NCBI GenBank assembly: GCA_963806455.1
Contig: CAWDXZ010000004.1
Coordinates: 1 to 64,000, forward strand
Direction of reading: 5' to 3'
Length of the DNA: 64,000 nucleotides
Source: Bog-756 sp963806455
GTDB taxonomy: Bacteria > Actinomycetota > Acidimicrobiia > Acidimicrobiales > RAAP-2
This document shows positions 1 to 8,826 of the stretch, piece after piece. The notes beneath the pieces were generated by a model. The model did no database searches. It was not told the DNA's origin and was given only the letters and a program-made list of their open reading frames with translations. The translations under genes were made by a program, and so were the position numbers. Position 1 is the first letter of the stretch. Each line of letters starts with the position of its first letter.

Positions 1-41
1 TAATGCGTAGGTCAGGAGTTCGATTCTCCTCCCAGGCTCCA
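1..41 (+). tRNA. 3' end of a tRNA cut by the window edge
   Basis: The first 41 bases read as the end of a tRNA: T-arm AGGAG-TTCGATT-CTCCT, a 7-base acceptor strand CCCAGGC, a discriminator T and an encoded CCA. Counting back, base 1 would be position 36, so the anticodon ends in U and decodes an A-starting codon. Lys is one possibility, but the anticodon is not visible. The 5' part lies outside the window. Confidence 0.8.
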
Positions 42-140
42 GGTCAGCGGGGGTGTAGGCGGGCGGCGGTCCCATAGCCACGCCGTATCCGGTAGCAGCT
101 CGGTCCGGGACTCCGGATGGATCTGCGCATGGATCTTCCG

Positions 141-1180
141 CTACCCGTGCCGAAGCGCGCCCGCCATCCCGGTGGCGACGGCCACCGCGGCGGTGAGCAG
201 CGGGATCAGGAACAGGGCGGTGTGCAGGGTCGTCGCCGAGGCGATCCCACCGATCACCACCGGTCCCACCACGTAGCCGGCCCAACCGCAGCCGGCCACC
301 GCTGCCACCGCTCGCCCGGTGTCCACATCGTCGACCAATCCGGCGGCGCTGAGGACCGTCGGGACGACGCAGCCGAGACGGCACCCAGTAGGGCGAATCC
401 GACCAGCACGCTCAGCGGACGGTCGATGACCAGTCCGGCGGCGGACCCGAGCGCGGCGATGACGGTGAGCAGCGGTAAGAGAGGGTGGGCCCGGAACATG
501 GTGAAGAGCCGATTGCCAGCAAGCCGGGTGCACACTATGGCCAGTGCGTAGGCCGCGAATCCCAGGCCGGCGATCAATGGAACGACGTGCAGGGTGCCAT
601 GGAGGTAGACGGCGGCCCAGTCGGCCGCGGCCCCCTCGCAGAGCATGTCGGCGAAAGCGATGCCCCCCAGCACGAGGACCGCACGCTGAACGACGCTGCG
701 GCGCCCCCCGAGGCGGGCTCGGGGGAGTCGGAACCGCGGAAGGTCCGGTCGGGGACCATCCGGGTGGTGAGCCAACCGACCGCCAGGAGGCTCGGCACGG
801 CCAGGACGAGCAGCTGCTGGCTCAGGGACACACCCAGTCCCACCGCTAGGGCCCCGGTGAGCGCTCCCACCAGGGCGCCGGTACTCCACGACCCGTGGAA
901 GCCCGGCATCAGCACGCGGCCGGAGAGCCGCTCCACGGCGATCGCCTGGGTGTTCATCGATACGTCGAGCATCCCCTGGAAGAAACCCCAAAGGAGAAGA
1001 GCAAGGAAGAAGGTGGCAAGCGATCCGGCGAGACCGATGAACGGCCCCGAGACGCAGTAGCCGAGCAGGGCCAATCGCACCATCCGCCGACTACCCACCG
1101 TCGGCAGGAATCGGCCGGCCACTGCCGTTCCGCTCCTCGCGCCAACTCCGGACCGGGCTCGAGGCCGCGGGTGTACTGCG
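141..1180 (-). pseudogene. Broken MFS transporter (YbjJ-like)
   Basis: Three minus-strand frames together read as one 12-helix MFS protein. The N-terminal part (about 1122 down to 710) has the motif GFFQGMLDVSMNTQ and a following H-G-S-W-S-T-G, typical of YbjJ-like transporters. The middle part (about 705 to 385) continues with membrane segments such as VLVLGGIAFADML. The last part (about 375 to 141) reads VVPTVLSAAGL and two more hydrophobic segments. The first switch falls in a run of six C at 704-709, the second near 355-390; each fits loss of one base. Upstream of 1122 the frame carries a plausible but degraded N-terminus (GARSGTAVAGRF), with no clear start. It is either a decayed gene or a gene damaged by sequencing errors; the weak N-terminus favours decay. 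Confidence 0.65.
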
Positions 1181-1587
1181 CCGTCAGTCGCGCCCCAACG
1201 TCCCGGTGCCCAAGGACGTCGGGGAACCTGTGATTCATAGGGCTCAGATCCGGAGAGGGTGTCGCGATCAAGTTCTCGCGGTCATCGGCTCGCAACTCCC
1301 GGCAACAAGGCGACGGCCCAGGCGCCCAAGACCACCCCCATGGTGCCTGATTGAGACTGATGGCAGACGTTGTTTCTGATTCGTAGCGTTCAGAGGACCC
1401 TGGTGGGGTCGGTCTGGGGCACTTGGACACGCCGCAGATAGTCGCCGCACCTTCAGGGGTCCGTGCCCATCGTGGTCGTGCATCACCCAATCCGCTGAAC
1501 GGCGTCGATGGCGGCCTGGTGACCATCGCACACCTCGACCGTGTGCTATTCGGCCGGCACCATCTTGAAAATGGGCCATTCCATCAG
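1181..1587. other. Gap with no supported gene
   Basis: No reading frame here has a credible start, composition or recognisable product. It is the probable upstream region of the broken MFS gene and the downstream side of the lipoprotein gene. I see no clear hairpin terminator or repeat. Confidence 0.5.
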
Positions 1588-2424
1588 TCATCTGACCGTG
1601 ATGACGGTCGGCGCATACGACCCTTCGGGCGCCCCGCGTGAGTAGACACAGTCCGCTCCGAGCAGGTAGCGACCGGGGGCAAGGGACGACGGCACGGTGA
1701 GAGCGCCCGTCCAGCTAAGGACATGGTCTGCGGCAAGCCCGGTGTCGTGAATCACCCCCTGTGCCACCTCGGGCTGCGGTCGGGTAGGTGGCTGTGACGT
1801 CGAATACAGGGTCAACTGGATCCAAGTGGTCGGCGCTGGGCAGCCCCCGCCAACAGGGGTGACAGTGAGCGTGGTGCCTGGACTCGTCGTTGTGGATGGC
1901 AGCACGCTTAGCTGGTACGGCGTCACCATCGTCACGGGGACCGGAGGGTAGAGGAAACGAGATACGGGGGGACCACCAGCTTCGGGCCCGCAGTAGGCCG
2001 TGAGCACCGTTGGTCCGCCCGGCAACATCGGGACGATGCCGGTGGTTGTCCACTGACCGTCGGACCCGACGGGCACAGGCTGAGGACCTCCCTCGTAGAG
2101 GCCGAAGGGGCCGAGTAGAAGGCCGCCGGACTTCAACAAGACTCCACCCCATTGACCTACCGGGCAATCCGATCCCGTCACGGTCATCAGTTGACCCGCC
2201 GACAGCCGGGTCGGACTGACAGAGAGTGTCGCCGAGAAGTTCGTCGGTGGCAATATCATCGTCGTCGTTGATGGGACGCAACAAGGTGGTGCAGTCTGCG
2301 TCGGGGTGCCGGATGACGAAGGCCCGCTGGTGGACTTCACAGGAGCGTTACTACGCAAGGCACCCGAAGCGCATCCGGCGAGGAGGACTCCAACCGCGAA
2401 ACAAGCGATGATCCGTTTGACCAC
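1588..2424 (-). CDS. Secreted lipoprotein of unknown function
   Basis: The 278-residue product starts with GTG and has a classic lipoprotein signal: K-R, a hydrophobic stretch and the lipobox LAGC, so the mature N-terminus would be Cys18 anchored to the outer face of the membrane. A Ser/Thr/Pro-rich linker (about 25-50) follows. Then come two parts that look like Ig-like beta domains, each opening with a phrase like SVSPTRLSAGQLMTVTG and each holding a few cysteines. Such domains occur in actinobacterial surface proteins, but I do not recognise a family. It stands alone, with gaps of about 400 bases on both sides. Confidence 0.7.
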   Translation of the reverse strand: MVKRIIACFAVGVLLAGCASGALRSNAPVKSTSGPSSSGTPTQTAPPCCVPSTTTMILPPTNFSATLSVSPTRLSAGQLMTVTGSDCPVGQWGGVLLKSGGLLLGPFGLYEGGPQPVPVGSDGQWTTTGIVPMLPGGPTVLTAYCGPEAGGPPVSRFLYPPVPVTMVTPYQLSVLPSTTTSPGTTLTVTPVGGGCPAPTTWIQLTLYSTSQPPTRPQPEVAQGVIHDTGLAADHVLSWTGALTVPSSLAPGRYLLGADCVYSRGAPEGSYAPTVITVR

Positions 2425-2848
2425 GGCGCTTCCAATCTGCAGTCACCCCGGTCCAACATCTGAGCACATCTACCGAGGACGTTGGCGATCCTCCTTCAGA
2501 GGCCAGTCGTCTGACGCTCGACGAGGGATCGCCCCCACGTCCTGTGATGGGCGACTCTCAGAAGGACTTCTCATTAGGGCTGGCCGAGCAGATCAGCTAG
2601 CGGACCGTCGCGGCCGATCTGCAACCGACCAGGACATCCGTCGGGATGGACCAAGCACAAGGACGGGAGAAGTCCCCATCCCCAAAGTGACGACACCGGG
2701 CCGGTTTGGGTATCCCATCCTCGCTGCCGGTTCCGGGCCGTTGTCCATGCGCCCCGGGCTGGGGCCGAAAGATCGGCTAGACGAGCGGAGCGTGACTCGA
2801 CGACCTCATCGACCGGCGAGGCCGGTCAAGCGCCTCGTTGGTCTGAGG
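2425..2848. other. Gap with no supported gene
   Basis: The long plus-strand frame crossing this gap is antisense to genes on both sides and has no protein-like content. The start of the lipoprotein gene is at the left edge, so its promoter should lie near 2430-2500, but I cannot pick out convincing boxes. Confidence 0.45.
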
Positions 2849-3373
2849 CTAGAACTTGAAGCGAGTCAGGCCGCCCGGCTCGGTGCCAAGTACGACGGTC
2901 ACCGAATGTGGCCTGATGCGAAATACGTTCCACGGCGGTGGTCCCTGCGACGGCGCATTGAACGGGGCGGTGATACCGGTCCCGGTCTCATCCAGTTGGG
3001 CGGGCCAGCCCTGGTCCGCCCAGGCCTTTGCGAGGCGCGTCAGTGTGGCCGGGTCGGTCTCCCGCTCTGCCGCACCTTCGGCAACGACATCTGCATCGCG
3101 AATCGACACCGCGATCGAGCAGCGCCGGTCGCGGATGACGTTGCGGCCCTTCCGGGTACCCGATCCGGTCTGGAACCAGAAACTTCCGTCCAGCCAGATC
3201 GCACCGACAGCAGTGACGTGCGGGCTCCCGTTCTCGTTCACCGTCGAGAGCCACGTCGTACGAGCGTTGTGGGCGTCTGGAGCCGGCGGCGATCCGGCAT
3301 TGAGCTTTTCGACGACGTTCGCCCAGTCCACTGGGGGCAATCCGTCCGCCGCACCCAAGTTGATGACGTCCAT
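2849..3373 (-). CDS. PPOX-class flavin/F420 split-barrel oxidoreductase
   Basis: The 174-residue protein has the pyridoxamine-5'-phosphate-oxidase fold: a strand T-T-W-L-S-T-V-N-E-N-G-S-P-H-V near residues 39-53, then AVGAIWLDGSFWFQT and SGTRKGRNVIRDRR, where K-G-R-N is the usual cofactor-phosphate contact. The C-terminal NVFRIRPHSVTVV closes the barrel. Actinobacterial relatives bind F420 or FMN and reduce small molecules; the cofactor cannot be decided here. The ATG is preceded by a good ribosome site (GGGAGG) about 6 bases upstream. It is monocistronic. Confidence 0.8.
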   Translation of the reverse strand: MDVINLGAADGLPPVDWANVVEKLNAGSPPAPDAHNARTTWLSTVNENGSPHVTAVGAIWLDGSFWFQTGSGTRKGRNVIRDRRCSIAVSIRDADVVAEGAAERETDPATLTRLAKAWADQGWPAQLDETGTGITAPFNAPSQGPPPWNVFRIRPHSVTVVLGTEPGGLTRFKF

Positions 3374-3735
3374 TACGTCCTCCCTTCCGGTAGTCCGGCG
3401 ACACTGCTCAGAGCCGGGTTTCCATTTGACGTTTACCGGTCAGCAAAGTCATCGCGTATCAGAAAGGTGGAAGTCCTCCGGCCCTGCAAGTCTGCCAGGC
3501 GTGTCCTTGTCGGTTCGGCGGCGGTTATCGAGTGCCACCGACCGGTACGGTAAGGTCCCGCCGATCCCAGCTGGCAATGTTGGAAGTGGTCGGTCCTGTG
3601 CTCGGCCTGGACGAGCGAAGATGGCTTCGGCATAGTGGTCCGTGGAGCCGGGGCAGAGCGGCGTTGTCGCCCCGGCGGGTGGTGCCCATAATCGGGGCGC
3701 GAGACGGCCCACGCCCCGTACAGACGTCGGATGTC
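3374..3735. other. Gap with no supported gene
   Basis: No credible gene. It holds the upstream region of the PPOX gene and the downstream side of the beta-propeller gene, both on the minus strand. Several TAnnnT boxes are present but none has a matching -35 box or a start codon at a useful distance. Confidence 0.4.
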
Positions 3736-5229
3736 CTACAGACCAAAGGCGCGGAAGGAGCCGTCCTCGTTCCCGATGAAGAGCTGGGAACCGGAGATGG
3801 TCGGTGGGGGCCAGAAGAAGTAGTTCTGTCCCTGGCCATTGCCGGTATCGGGTCCTACTGGTTCGCGGTAGGTGAAGAGAGAAGCGCCGGTGCTGCTCGA
3901 CAGGATTTGAAGGAACGGCCCGGCGCCCACGGCCACCAGGCCCGGGACCTCACTGACCGCACCTTGGATGGTGCCTCCGACCGGGGCCTGCCAGATCGGC
4001 TTTCCCGTGGCCGCATCGAGAGCTGCGACGGTTCCGATGCACGACGACCCGTTGACCGCGACTCCGGCAACGATGACCGGGCTGCCTGTACCTGCCCACG
4101 CCGACGTGGAAATGGTGTTCCGGTCCTCACAGGCCGTGCTGTTGAGAGCCGCATCGTCCTCCACCTGGTATGACCAAATCGGGCCGGCAGCCAGATCGTT
4201 GCGGTCGAAGACGTAGTAGAAGCCGTTCTTGTTCTCGGCTCCGACAAGCGTCCGGCTGACACCGCTCATCGTCGCGCTGAACAACATCGGCGTCGCTCCG
4301 AAGTCCGAATCGCCGACCTGTTGGGACGCAGGGAGTCGCCACCGCGATTTCACTGCCAGTGTGGTGCCGTCGAGTTGGAGTATGGCCTCCTGGTCGGATG
4401 CCCGTGTGCATGTGTCATCCGGGTTCGATCGCAGGTTGGCATTGCTCGTCGACACGTAGATCGAGTTGGTCGTGGGGTCGATCGAGGGTGAGCTCCAGAT
4501 CCCCGGCCCGATGCAGCCCGGAGGCACCGACAGATGATCGACGGCTTGGATGGCCCCGGTGGCGGCATCGACCCGATCAACGGTTCCGCTCACCACCGGG
4601 CAGTCGTTCCACGACGCCACACCCTCGTAGATGCTGCCCTTGTAGAAGGCGGGGGACGACCACAGGACGTGAAGGGGTGGTTCGCCCAGCTGTGTCTGCC
4701 AGATGACGGCACCGGTCGCGGCATCGAGGGCGTACAAGCTTCCGTTGCCCCCGCCGACCCACAGGGCCCTCTTGCCACCGATCTCGCCGACGGTGGCCGA
4801 GCTGACGATTCCAATGGTCCCGAGCTTGAACGGGCACGCCTTGGGTTTCGGCGCAATCCCGATCGGCACCGCCCAGAGCTGCTTGCCCGCGGTCGTCGTC
4901 GCGTGCTCGATGCCATTCCAGTCTCCCCAGTAGACGACCCCCTGGTTGACGATCGCCTGGGCCGAGATGGCAGCGGTCTCCCGGGCACTCCACTGTTGGG
5001 TCAAACCGGAAACATTGGCTGGCGTGATGCTGGTGTCGGTCGAGTACCCGGTCCGGGTATTGTCGGCGTGATACGTAGCTCGTGGACCGGAGGCCGATGG
5101 ACTCGACGAGCTGCAGGCGGTCATGGTGGCTGCGACGACGAGGAGGGCGCCGACGACCGCCGACCTCGTCACCGGCAGGCCACATCGGCGCGGACCGACC
5201 GGCCAACGGTGGGCTAGGTGTGGCTTCAT
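3736..5229 (-). CDS. PQQ-type beta-propeller lipoprotein
   Basis: The 497-residue product begins with a signal peptide ending in a lipobox-like MTAC followed by a Ser-rich linker, so it is probably anchored outside the membrane. The body is built of repeats of the form A-L-D-A-A-T-G-x-x-I-W (about residues 150-165 and 400-415), the signature of PQQ-dependent dehydrogenase-like eight-bladed propellers. It may bind a ligand or act in envelope assembly; no catalytic domain is seen. The ATG at 5229 was chosen over the upstream in-frame start at 5358 because the signal peptide follows directly and a promoter lies between the two. It is monocistronic. Confidence 0.8.
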   Translation of the reverse strand: MKPHLAHRWPVGPRRCGLPVTRSAVVGALLVVAATMTACSSSSPSASGPRATYHADNTRTGYSTDTSITPANVSGLTQQWSARETAAISAQAIVNQGVVYWGDWNGIEHATTTAGKQLWAVPIGIAPKPKACPFKLGTIGIVSSATVGEIGGKRALWVGGGNGSLYALDAATGAVIWQTQLGEPPLHVLWSSPAFYKGSIYEGVASWNDCPVVSGTVDRVDAATGAIQAVDHLSVPPGCIGPGIWSSPSIDPTTNSIYVSTSNANLRSNPDDTCTRASDQEAILQLDGTTLAVKSRWRLPASQQVGDSDFGATPMLFSATMSGVSRTLVGAENKNGFYYVFDRNDLAAGPIWSYQVEDDAALNSTACEDRNTISTSAWAGTGSPVIVAGVAVNGSSCIGTVAALDAATGKPIWQAPVGGTIQGAVSEVPGLVAVGAGPFLQILSSSTGASLFTYREPVGPDTGNGQGQNYFFWPPPTISGSQLFIGNEDGSFRAFGL

Positions 5230-5236
5230 GGAAGTA

Positions 5237-5267
5237 TTAGGTAACCCTAAAGTCGCCAGGCTGTCAA
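5237..5267 (-). promoter_or_regulatory. Promoter with palindrome for the beta-propeller gene
   Basis: On the minus strand, TTGACA (5262-5267) is followed by 17 bases and TTACCT (5239-5244). The transcript would start a few bases before the ATG at 5229. The -10 box lies inside an inverted repeat TTAGG-taac-CCTAA (5237-5250), a likely operator. The half-site TTAGG resembles those of DtxR/IdeR-type iron regulators, but the site is shorter than the usual 19 bp, so the regulator is unknown. Confidence 0.55.
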
Positions 5268-5656
5268 TCGAGTCGCCGCCGCGTTGGGATCGAAAACGGT
5301 GGGGATGGGTGGCCGGCGTCGTCGTGGGTCTCATCCGCCGCCACCGCCACCCTGCCATGAGCAGCCATGCCGAGCCCCGACCGATCTCCGGACGGGCGTA
5401 CCCGGCGCAGTCGGTGTGACGGTCACGACGGAGTCGTGGCGTCGGGGGTCACGGATTCGGGACGGGGGGCGAGCCGGCAGCTCCACCACGCCAAGGGGGG
5501 GACCGGCATGGTGGAGCTCCGACCCAAGCAGTCCGTAGCCACCGGAGCGTGTCATGTACGGACTACGTCCATGATGACGGACTCCGGGCAACAGGGGGTT
5601 ACGGATGGATGAACGCTCCGTGAACCCGCAGGGGCGCTGGCCGGGGTGGGAGCGCT
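5268..5656. other. Gap with no supported gene
   Basis: This stretch separates two divergent genes. Frames that cross it are shadows or lack protein-like sequence. I see no repeat or strong hairpin. Confidence 0.4.
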
Positions 5657-5662
5657 TAGGCT
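5657..5662 (+). promoter_or_regulatory. -10 box TAGGCT, leaderless start of the SnoaL-like gene
   Basis: TAGGCT ends six bases before the ATG at 5669. This fits a leaderless transcript and favours ATG 5669 over the GTG at 5663. No clear -35 box is seen. Confidence 0.5.
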
Positions 5663-5668
5663 GTGCCG

Positions 5669-6046
5669 ATGGATCTGACGGGTCGGGTCAACCTCCTCGA
5701 GCGGGCGTACCGGTTCTTCAATGCGCGGACCATCGACGGGTTGCTGGCCATGATGACCGACGACGTCGAATGGCCCGACGTCGTCAACGGGACCGTGCTC
5801 GACGGCAAAGCGTCGATCCGCTCCTACTGGGAGGCGCAGTTCGCCGTCACCGATCCGAGGGTTGTCCCCACCGACTTCCTGCCGGTGGGAGGAGAGCTGG
5901 TGGCCATCGTCGATCAACACGTTCTCGACCTCCGAGGCGAACCGCTCGTGCCTTCGACAACCGTGTTCCACCGGTACACCTTCAGGGACGAACGGGTGCG
6001 TCGGATGGTCGTGTTCGACGACCGTGCCGAGGCGGCCCGGCCGTAA
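5669..6046 (+). CDS. SnoaL-like / NTF2-fold protein
   Basis: The 125-residue protein fits the SnoaL-like family of the NTF2 fold: an N-terminal helix ending in YRFFNARTIDGLLAMM, the strand-turn DDVEWPDVVNGTVLDGK, the helix SIRSYWEAQF, and late strands with STTVFHRYTF and RRMVVF. Members are small cone-shaped enzymes or binding proteins with no shared chemistry, so the substrate cannot be inferred. It stands alone. Confidence 0.75.
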   Translation: MDLTGRVNLLERAYRFFNARTIDGLLAMMTDDVEWPDVVNGTVLDGKASIRSYWEAQFAVTDPRVVPTDFLPVGGELVAIVDQHVLDLRGEPLVPSTTVFHRYTFRDERVRRMVVFDDRAEAARP

Positions 6047-6262
6047 CCCGGCTGCTTCGAGGCCGAGCCGACGCGGTGACCGGCCGATGCGGGACGGATC
6101 CACCACTGAGCGGGACGGCATCACCCAAGACGGGCGGAGAGCACCGGCCTTCTCGCACTACCAGGCGAAGGCGGACCGGATCGTCCGGGTCGTGGCATCC
6201 ACCGCGTCGAATAGGTGGCGTGACGGCAACGGTGATTGCGATCCCGGTCAGAACGACCTCGG

Positions 6263-7057
6263 TCAGGAAGCACCCCACCTTGTTCGAGCGAGCTCCTCGA
6301 GTCGCGTCGCCACCTGGCGATAGCGGGCCACCGGGATCAAATGCACGCCGTCGAAGGCGTCTGAGTCCCGGATCTGGCGGACGAGGTCGAGGGCGATGTC
6401 GACGCCGGCGTCGGGCTCACGTTCCAGCCGGCGGGTGATGCGGTCGGGCACCGTCAGCTCGGGCACGTCGGTCGACAGCTTCCGGGCCATCGACGCGCTC
6501 GGGATGACCATCACGCCAGGGAACACGGGCTTGTCGAGGTCGATTCGGGACCGCCACTCGACCAGCTCCTCGACCGAGAAAGAAACCTGGACGAACACGA
6601 AGTCGGCCTCATGCTTCCAGTCCGGCAAAGGTTGCAGGCCGGAGGCGACCCCGATCCGGAACCGCGGGCCGCCCCGACCCCGATCGGCGAACCGTCGCGC
6701 CTCGGCCAGCATGGACCGCACGGTGAGGTCGTCGGAGCGGGAGCCCGACTCGGGCCGATCGCCGTAGACGAACAGGAATTCCCTGACCCCGTAGGCGGCC
6801 GCGGTGAGCAGGTCCCGCTGAAAGCCGAGGATGTTCCGGTCCCGCGCGTTGATGCAGGCGATGGCCCTCCCGCCCATCAGCTCGACCTCGTGGGCGACGG
6901 CGATGCTCGAAACCGTGGCCCGCCCGATGTGGTTGTCGGGGATCAGGAACGCCTGGGCGACACCGCTCAGCACGCCGATCTGATGCCGGACCTGTGTCAG
7001 GTCCGGTCGTGTCGCCGGCTCGATCTCACAGATGATCTCGAACTCGTCCGAAGCCAT
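6263..7057 (-). CDS. Methylenetetrahydrofolate reductase-like protein
   Basis: The 264-residue protein has the MetF-type TIM barrel: E-I-E-P near residue 11 for the first strand, NARDRN around 70, then FLFVYGDRPE and later FVFVQVSF, FPGVMVIPSAS and a closing GVHLIPVA. Canonical MTHFR reduces 5,10-methylene-THF with FAD and NAD(P)H. This protein is shorter than E. coli MetF (about 296 residues), and such short forms in actinobacteria are sometimes only MTHFR-like. It may feed C1 units to methionine synthesis. It is transcribed alone, probably leaderless. Confidence 0.75.
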   Translation of the reverse strand: MASDEFEIICEIEPATRPDLTQVRHQIGVLSGVAQAFLIPDNHIGRATVSSIAVAHEVELMGGRAIACINARDRNILGFQRDLLTAAAYGVREFLFVYGDRPESGSRSDDLTVRSMLAEARRFADRGRGGPRFRIGVASGLQPLPDWKHEADFVFVQVSFSVEELVEWRSRIDLDKPVFPGVMVIPSASMARKLSTDVPELTVPDRITRRLEREPDAGVDIALDLVRQIRDSDAFDGVHLIPVARYRQVATRLEELARTRWGAS

Positions 7058-7063
7058 GTCCCC

Positions 7064-7069
7064 ACGCTA
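7064..7069 (-). promoter_or_regulatory. -10 box TAGCGT, leaderless start of the MTHFR-like gene
   Basis: On the minus strand TAGCGT ends six bases before the ATG at 7057. The spacing matches the other leaderless candidates in this window. Confidence 0.5.
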
Positions 7070-7132
7070 CGACGCCGGCGGCCGCCATCTCCGGAATGGG
7101 ATGGTGTCGGGAGTCCGATGCACGGGATCCCC

Positions 7133-7138
7133 TACAAT
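7133..7138 (+). promoter_or_regulatory. -10 box TACAAT upstream of a DHA2 exporter
   Basis: TACAAT is close to the consensus -10 box and ends six bases before GTG 7145. No good -35 box lies 16-18 bases upstream. It would give a leaderless transcript starting with the short ORF at 7145. Confidence 0.5.
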
Positions 7139-7144
7139 GGCTCG

Positions 7145-7258
7145 GTGCTCGGACCATCTCCCGTTCGGCTCGAGGTGGATTTCCCGGCCGGCGCCCGGCG
7201 CCGACCCCACGGGCGGGGGCCGGCACGGGCATCGACGCGAGGGCCGGGCTGCCGGTGA
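7145..7258 (+). CDS. Possible 37-residue leader ORF
   Basis: This frame opens with a GTG six bases after TACAAT and closes with a TGA that overlaps the exporter start (GTGA at 7255-7258). The peptide is Arg/Pro/Gly-rich. The arrangement suggests translational coupling or a regulatory leader peptide. Alternatives: the exporter N-terminus is misread by a frameshift, or the frame is a chance one. It is too short to judge by composition. Confidence 0.3.
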   Translation: MLGPSPVRLEVDFPAGARRRPHGRGPARASTRGPGCR

Positions 7259-8766
7259 GCGGAGTCGCGGTGGTGCCGGCGCCGGTGCGGGCCGGTGCGC
7301 CGACCCGGGGCCACTGGTGGGTCCTCGTGGTCATCGCCGCCGCCCAGCTCATGGTGGTGCTCGACACGACGATCATGATCATCGCCCTCCCCTCGGCCCA
7401 GCGGTCACTCGGGTTCTCGAACACCGACCGGCAGTGGGTGGTGACGGCCTACACGCTCGGCTTCGGGGGTCTGCTCCTGCTCGGGGGCCGGATCAGCGAC
7501 ATGGTCGGGCCAAAGCGCACGCTGATGGTCGGCGTCGTCGGATTCGCGCTCGCCTCCGCCCTCGGAGGCGCGTCACAGAACACGGGCATGCTGGTGGGTG
7601 CCCGGGCGCTCCAGGGGATGTTCGGAGCACTGCTGGCGCCTTCGGTCCTATCCATTCTCACCACCACCTTCGCCGATCCCCGGGAGCGGGGCCGGGCGTT
7701 CGGCATCTATGCCTCCATCGCCATCGGGGGGGCCGCCTTCGGGCTCATCATCGGAGGCCTCCTGACCCAGTACCTCGACTGGCGCTGGTGCCTCTACGTG
7801 AACCTGCCCATTGCCGCCGCCGTCGCCCTCGGGGCGTCCACCATGATCCCGAACCGCCCCGGCTTCCCCGGAGTCCGGCTCGACGTCCCCGGCACCATCC
7901 TCGGATGCGGCGGGCTCGTCGCACTGGTCTATGGCCTCGGGGAGGCGGGCACGGGCGGTTGGGGCGCGTCCCGGGTCGTTGTCTCCCTGACCCTGGCCGT
8001 GGTGTTGCTGGGCCTCTTCGTGCTGGTGCAGTCGAGGGTGTCGAGCCCGCTGCTCCCGCTCCGGATCCTGGCCGACCGCAACCGGGGTGGGTCGTTCCTC
8101 ACCATCATCCTGGCCGTCCTCGGCATGTACGGGACCTTTCTCTTCCTCACCTACCTGTTGCAGACGGTCGACCACTACTCGCCCCTCAAAGCGGGGGTGG
8201 CCTTCTTGCCCCTCATGGTGGTCAACGGGCTGGCCGCCACCCAGCTGGCCAGCCGGCTCATGCCCCACCTGCGGACCCGGGTGCTGGTCGTCCCCGGGAT
8301 GCTCATCGCCGCTGCCGGGGTGGCGCTGCTCACCCAGCTGACGCCGGACTCCTCCTACGTGGGCCATCTCCTGCCCGCCGAGCTCCTCCTCGGTCTGGGT
8401 CTCGGCATCGCCATGGTGCCCTGCATCAGCACGGCCACGAGCAATGCCGAGCCGCGAGATGCCGGGGTCACCTCGGCCACGACCAACACGTCGCAGCAGG
8501 TCGGCGCCTCCATCGGGACCGCTCTTCTCAACACCATCGCCGCCACCGCCACCGCTTCGTACCTGGCGGTCCATGCCCCCGCACCCGGCACCGAGGCGCA
8601 GGCAACGGTCCATGGGTTCGCCGTCGCCAGCGCCTGGGGTGCCGGTTCGCTGATGCTCGCCGCCGTCGTCGGCGGGGTGCTGATCAACGCCCATCCCGGA
8701 CGGGTCGCCGCCGGCCGGAGCCCGACCGAGGGCCGACCGGTATCGGTCGGGGCGACCGCCGACTGA
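7255..8766 (+). CDS. DHA2-family MFS exporter (EmrB/QacA type)
   Basis: The 503-residue protein has about 14 predicted membrane helices. Helix 1 carries the DHA2 signature VVLDTTIMIIALPSAQ (about residues 38-53), followed by RQWVVTAYTLGFGGLLLLGG and motif A as GGRISDMVGPKRTLMVG. Members expel drugs, dyes or lipophilic compounds with the proton gradient. Start GTG 7255 was chosen because it lies about 35 residues before helix 1 and overlaps the upstream mini-ORF; GTG 7270 is also possible. The next gene (SDR) follows after 60 bases and may be cotranscribed. Substrate unknown. Confidence 0.88.
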   Translation: MSGVAVVPAPVRAGAPTRGHWWVLVVIAAAQLMVVLDTTIMIIALPSAQRSLGFSNTDRQWVVTAYTLGFGGLLLLGGRISDMVGPKRTLMVGVVGFALASALGGASQNTGMLVGARALQGMFGALLAPSVLSILTTTFADPRERGRAFGIYASIAIGGAAFGLIIGGLLTQYLDWRWCLYVNLPIAAAVALGASTMIPNRPGFPGVRLDVPGTILGCGGLVALVYGLGEAGTGGWGASRVVVSLTLAVVLLGLFVLVQSRVSSPLLPLRILADRNRGGSFLTIILAVLGMYGTFLFLTYLLQTVDHYSPLKAGVAFLPLMVVNGLAATQLASRLMPHLRTRVLVVPGMLIAAAGVALLTQLTPDSSYVGHLLPAELLLGLGLGIAMVPCISTATSNAEPRDAGVTSATTNTSQQVGASIGTALLNTIAATATASYLAVHAPAPGTEAQATVHGFAVASAWGAGSLMLAAVVGGVLINAHPGRVAAGRSPTEGRPVSVGATAD

Positions 8767-8826
8767 CGGCCGGGGCGGAATGCACTCGTGGAACGTGGCC
8801 GGCCGGCCCCCGTCGAGGAGAGAACA

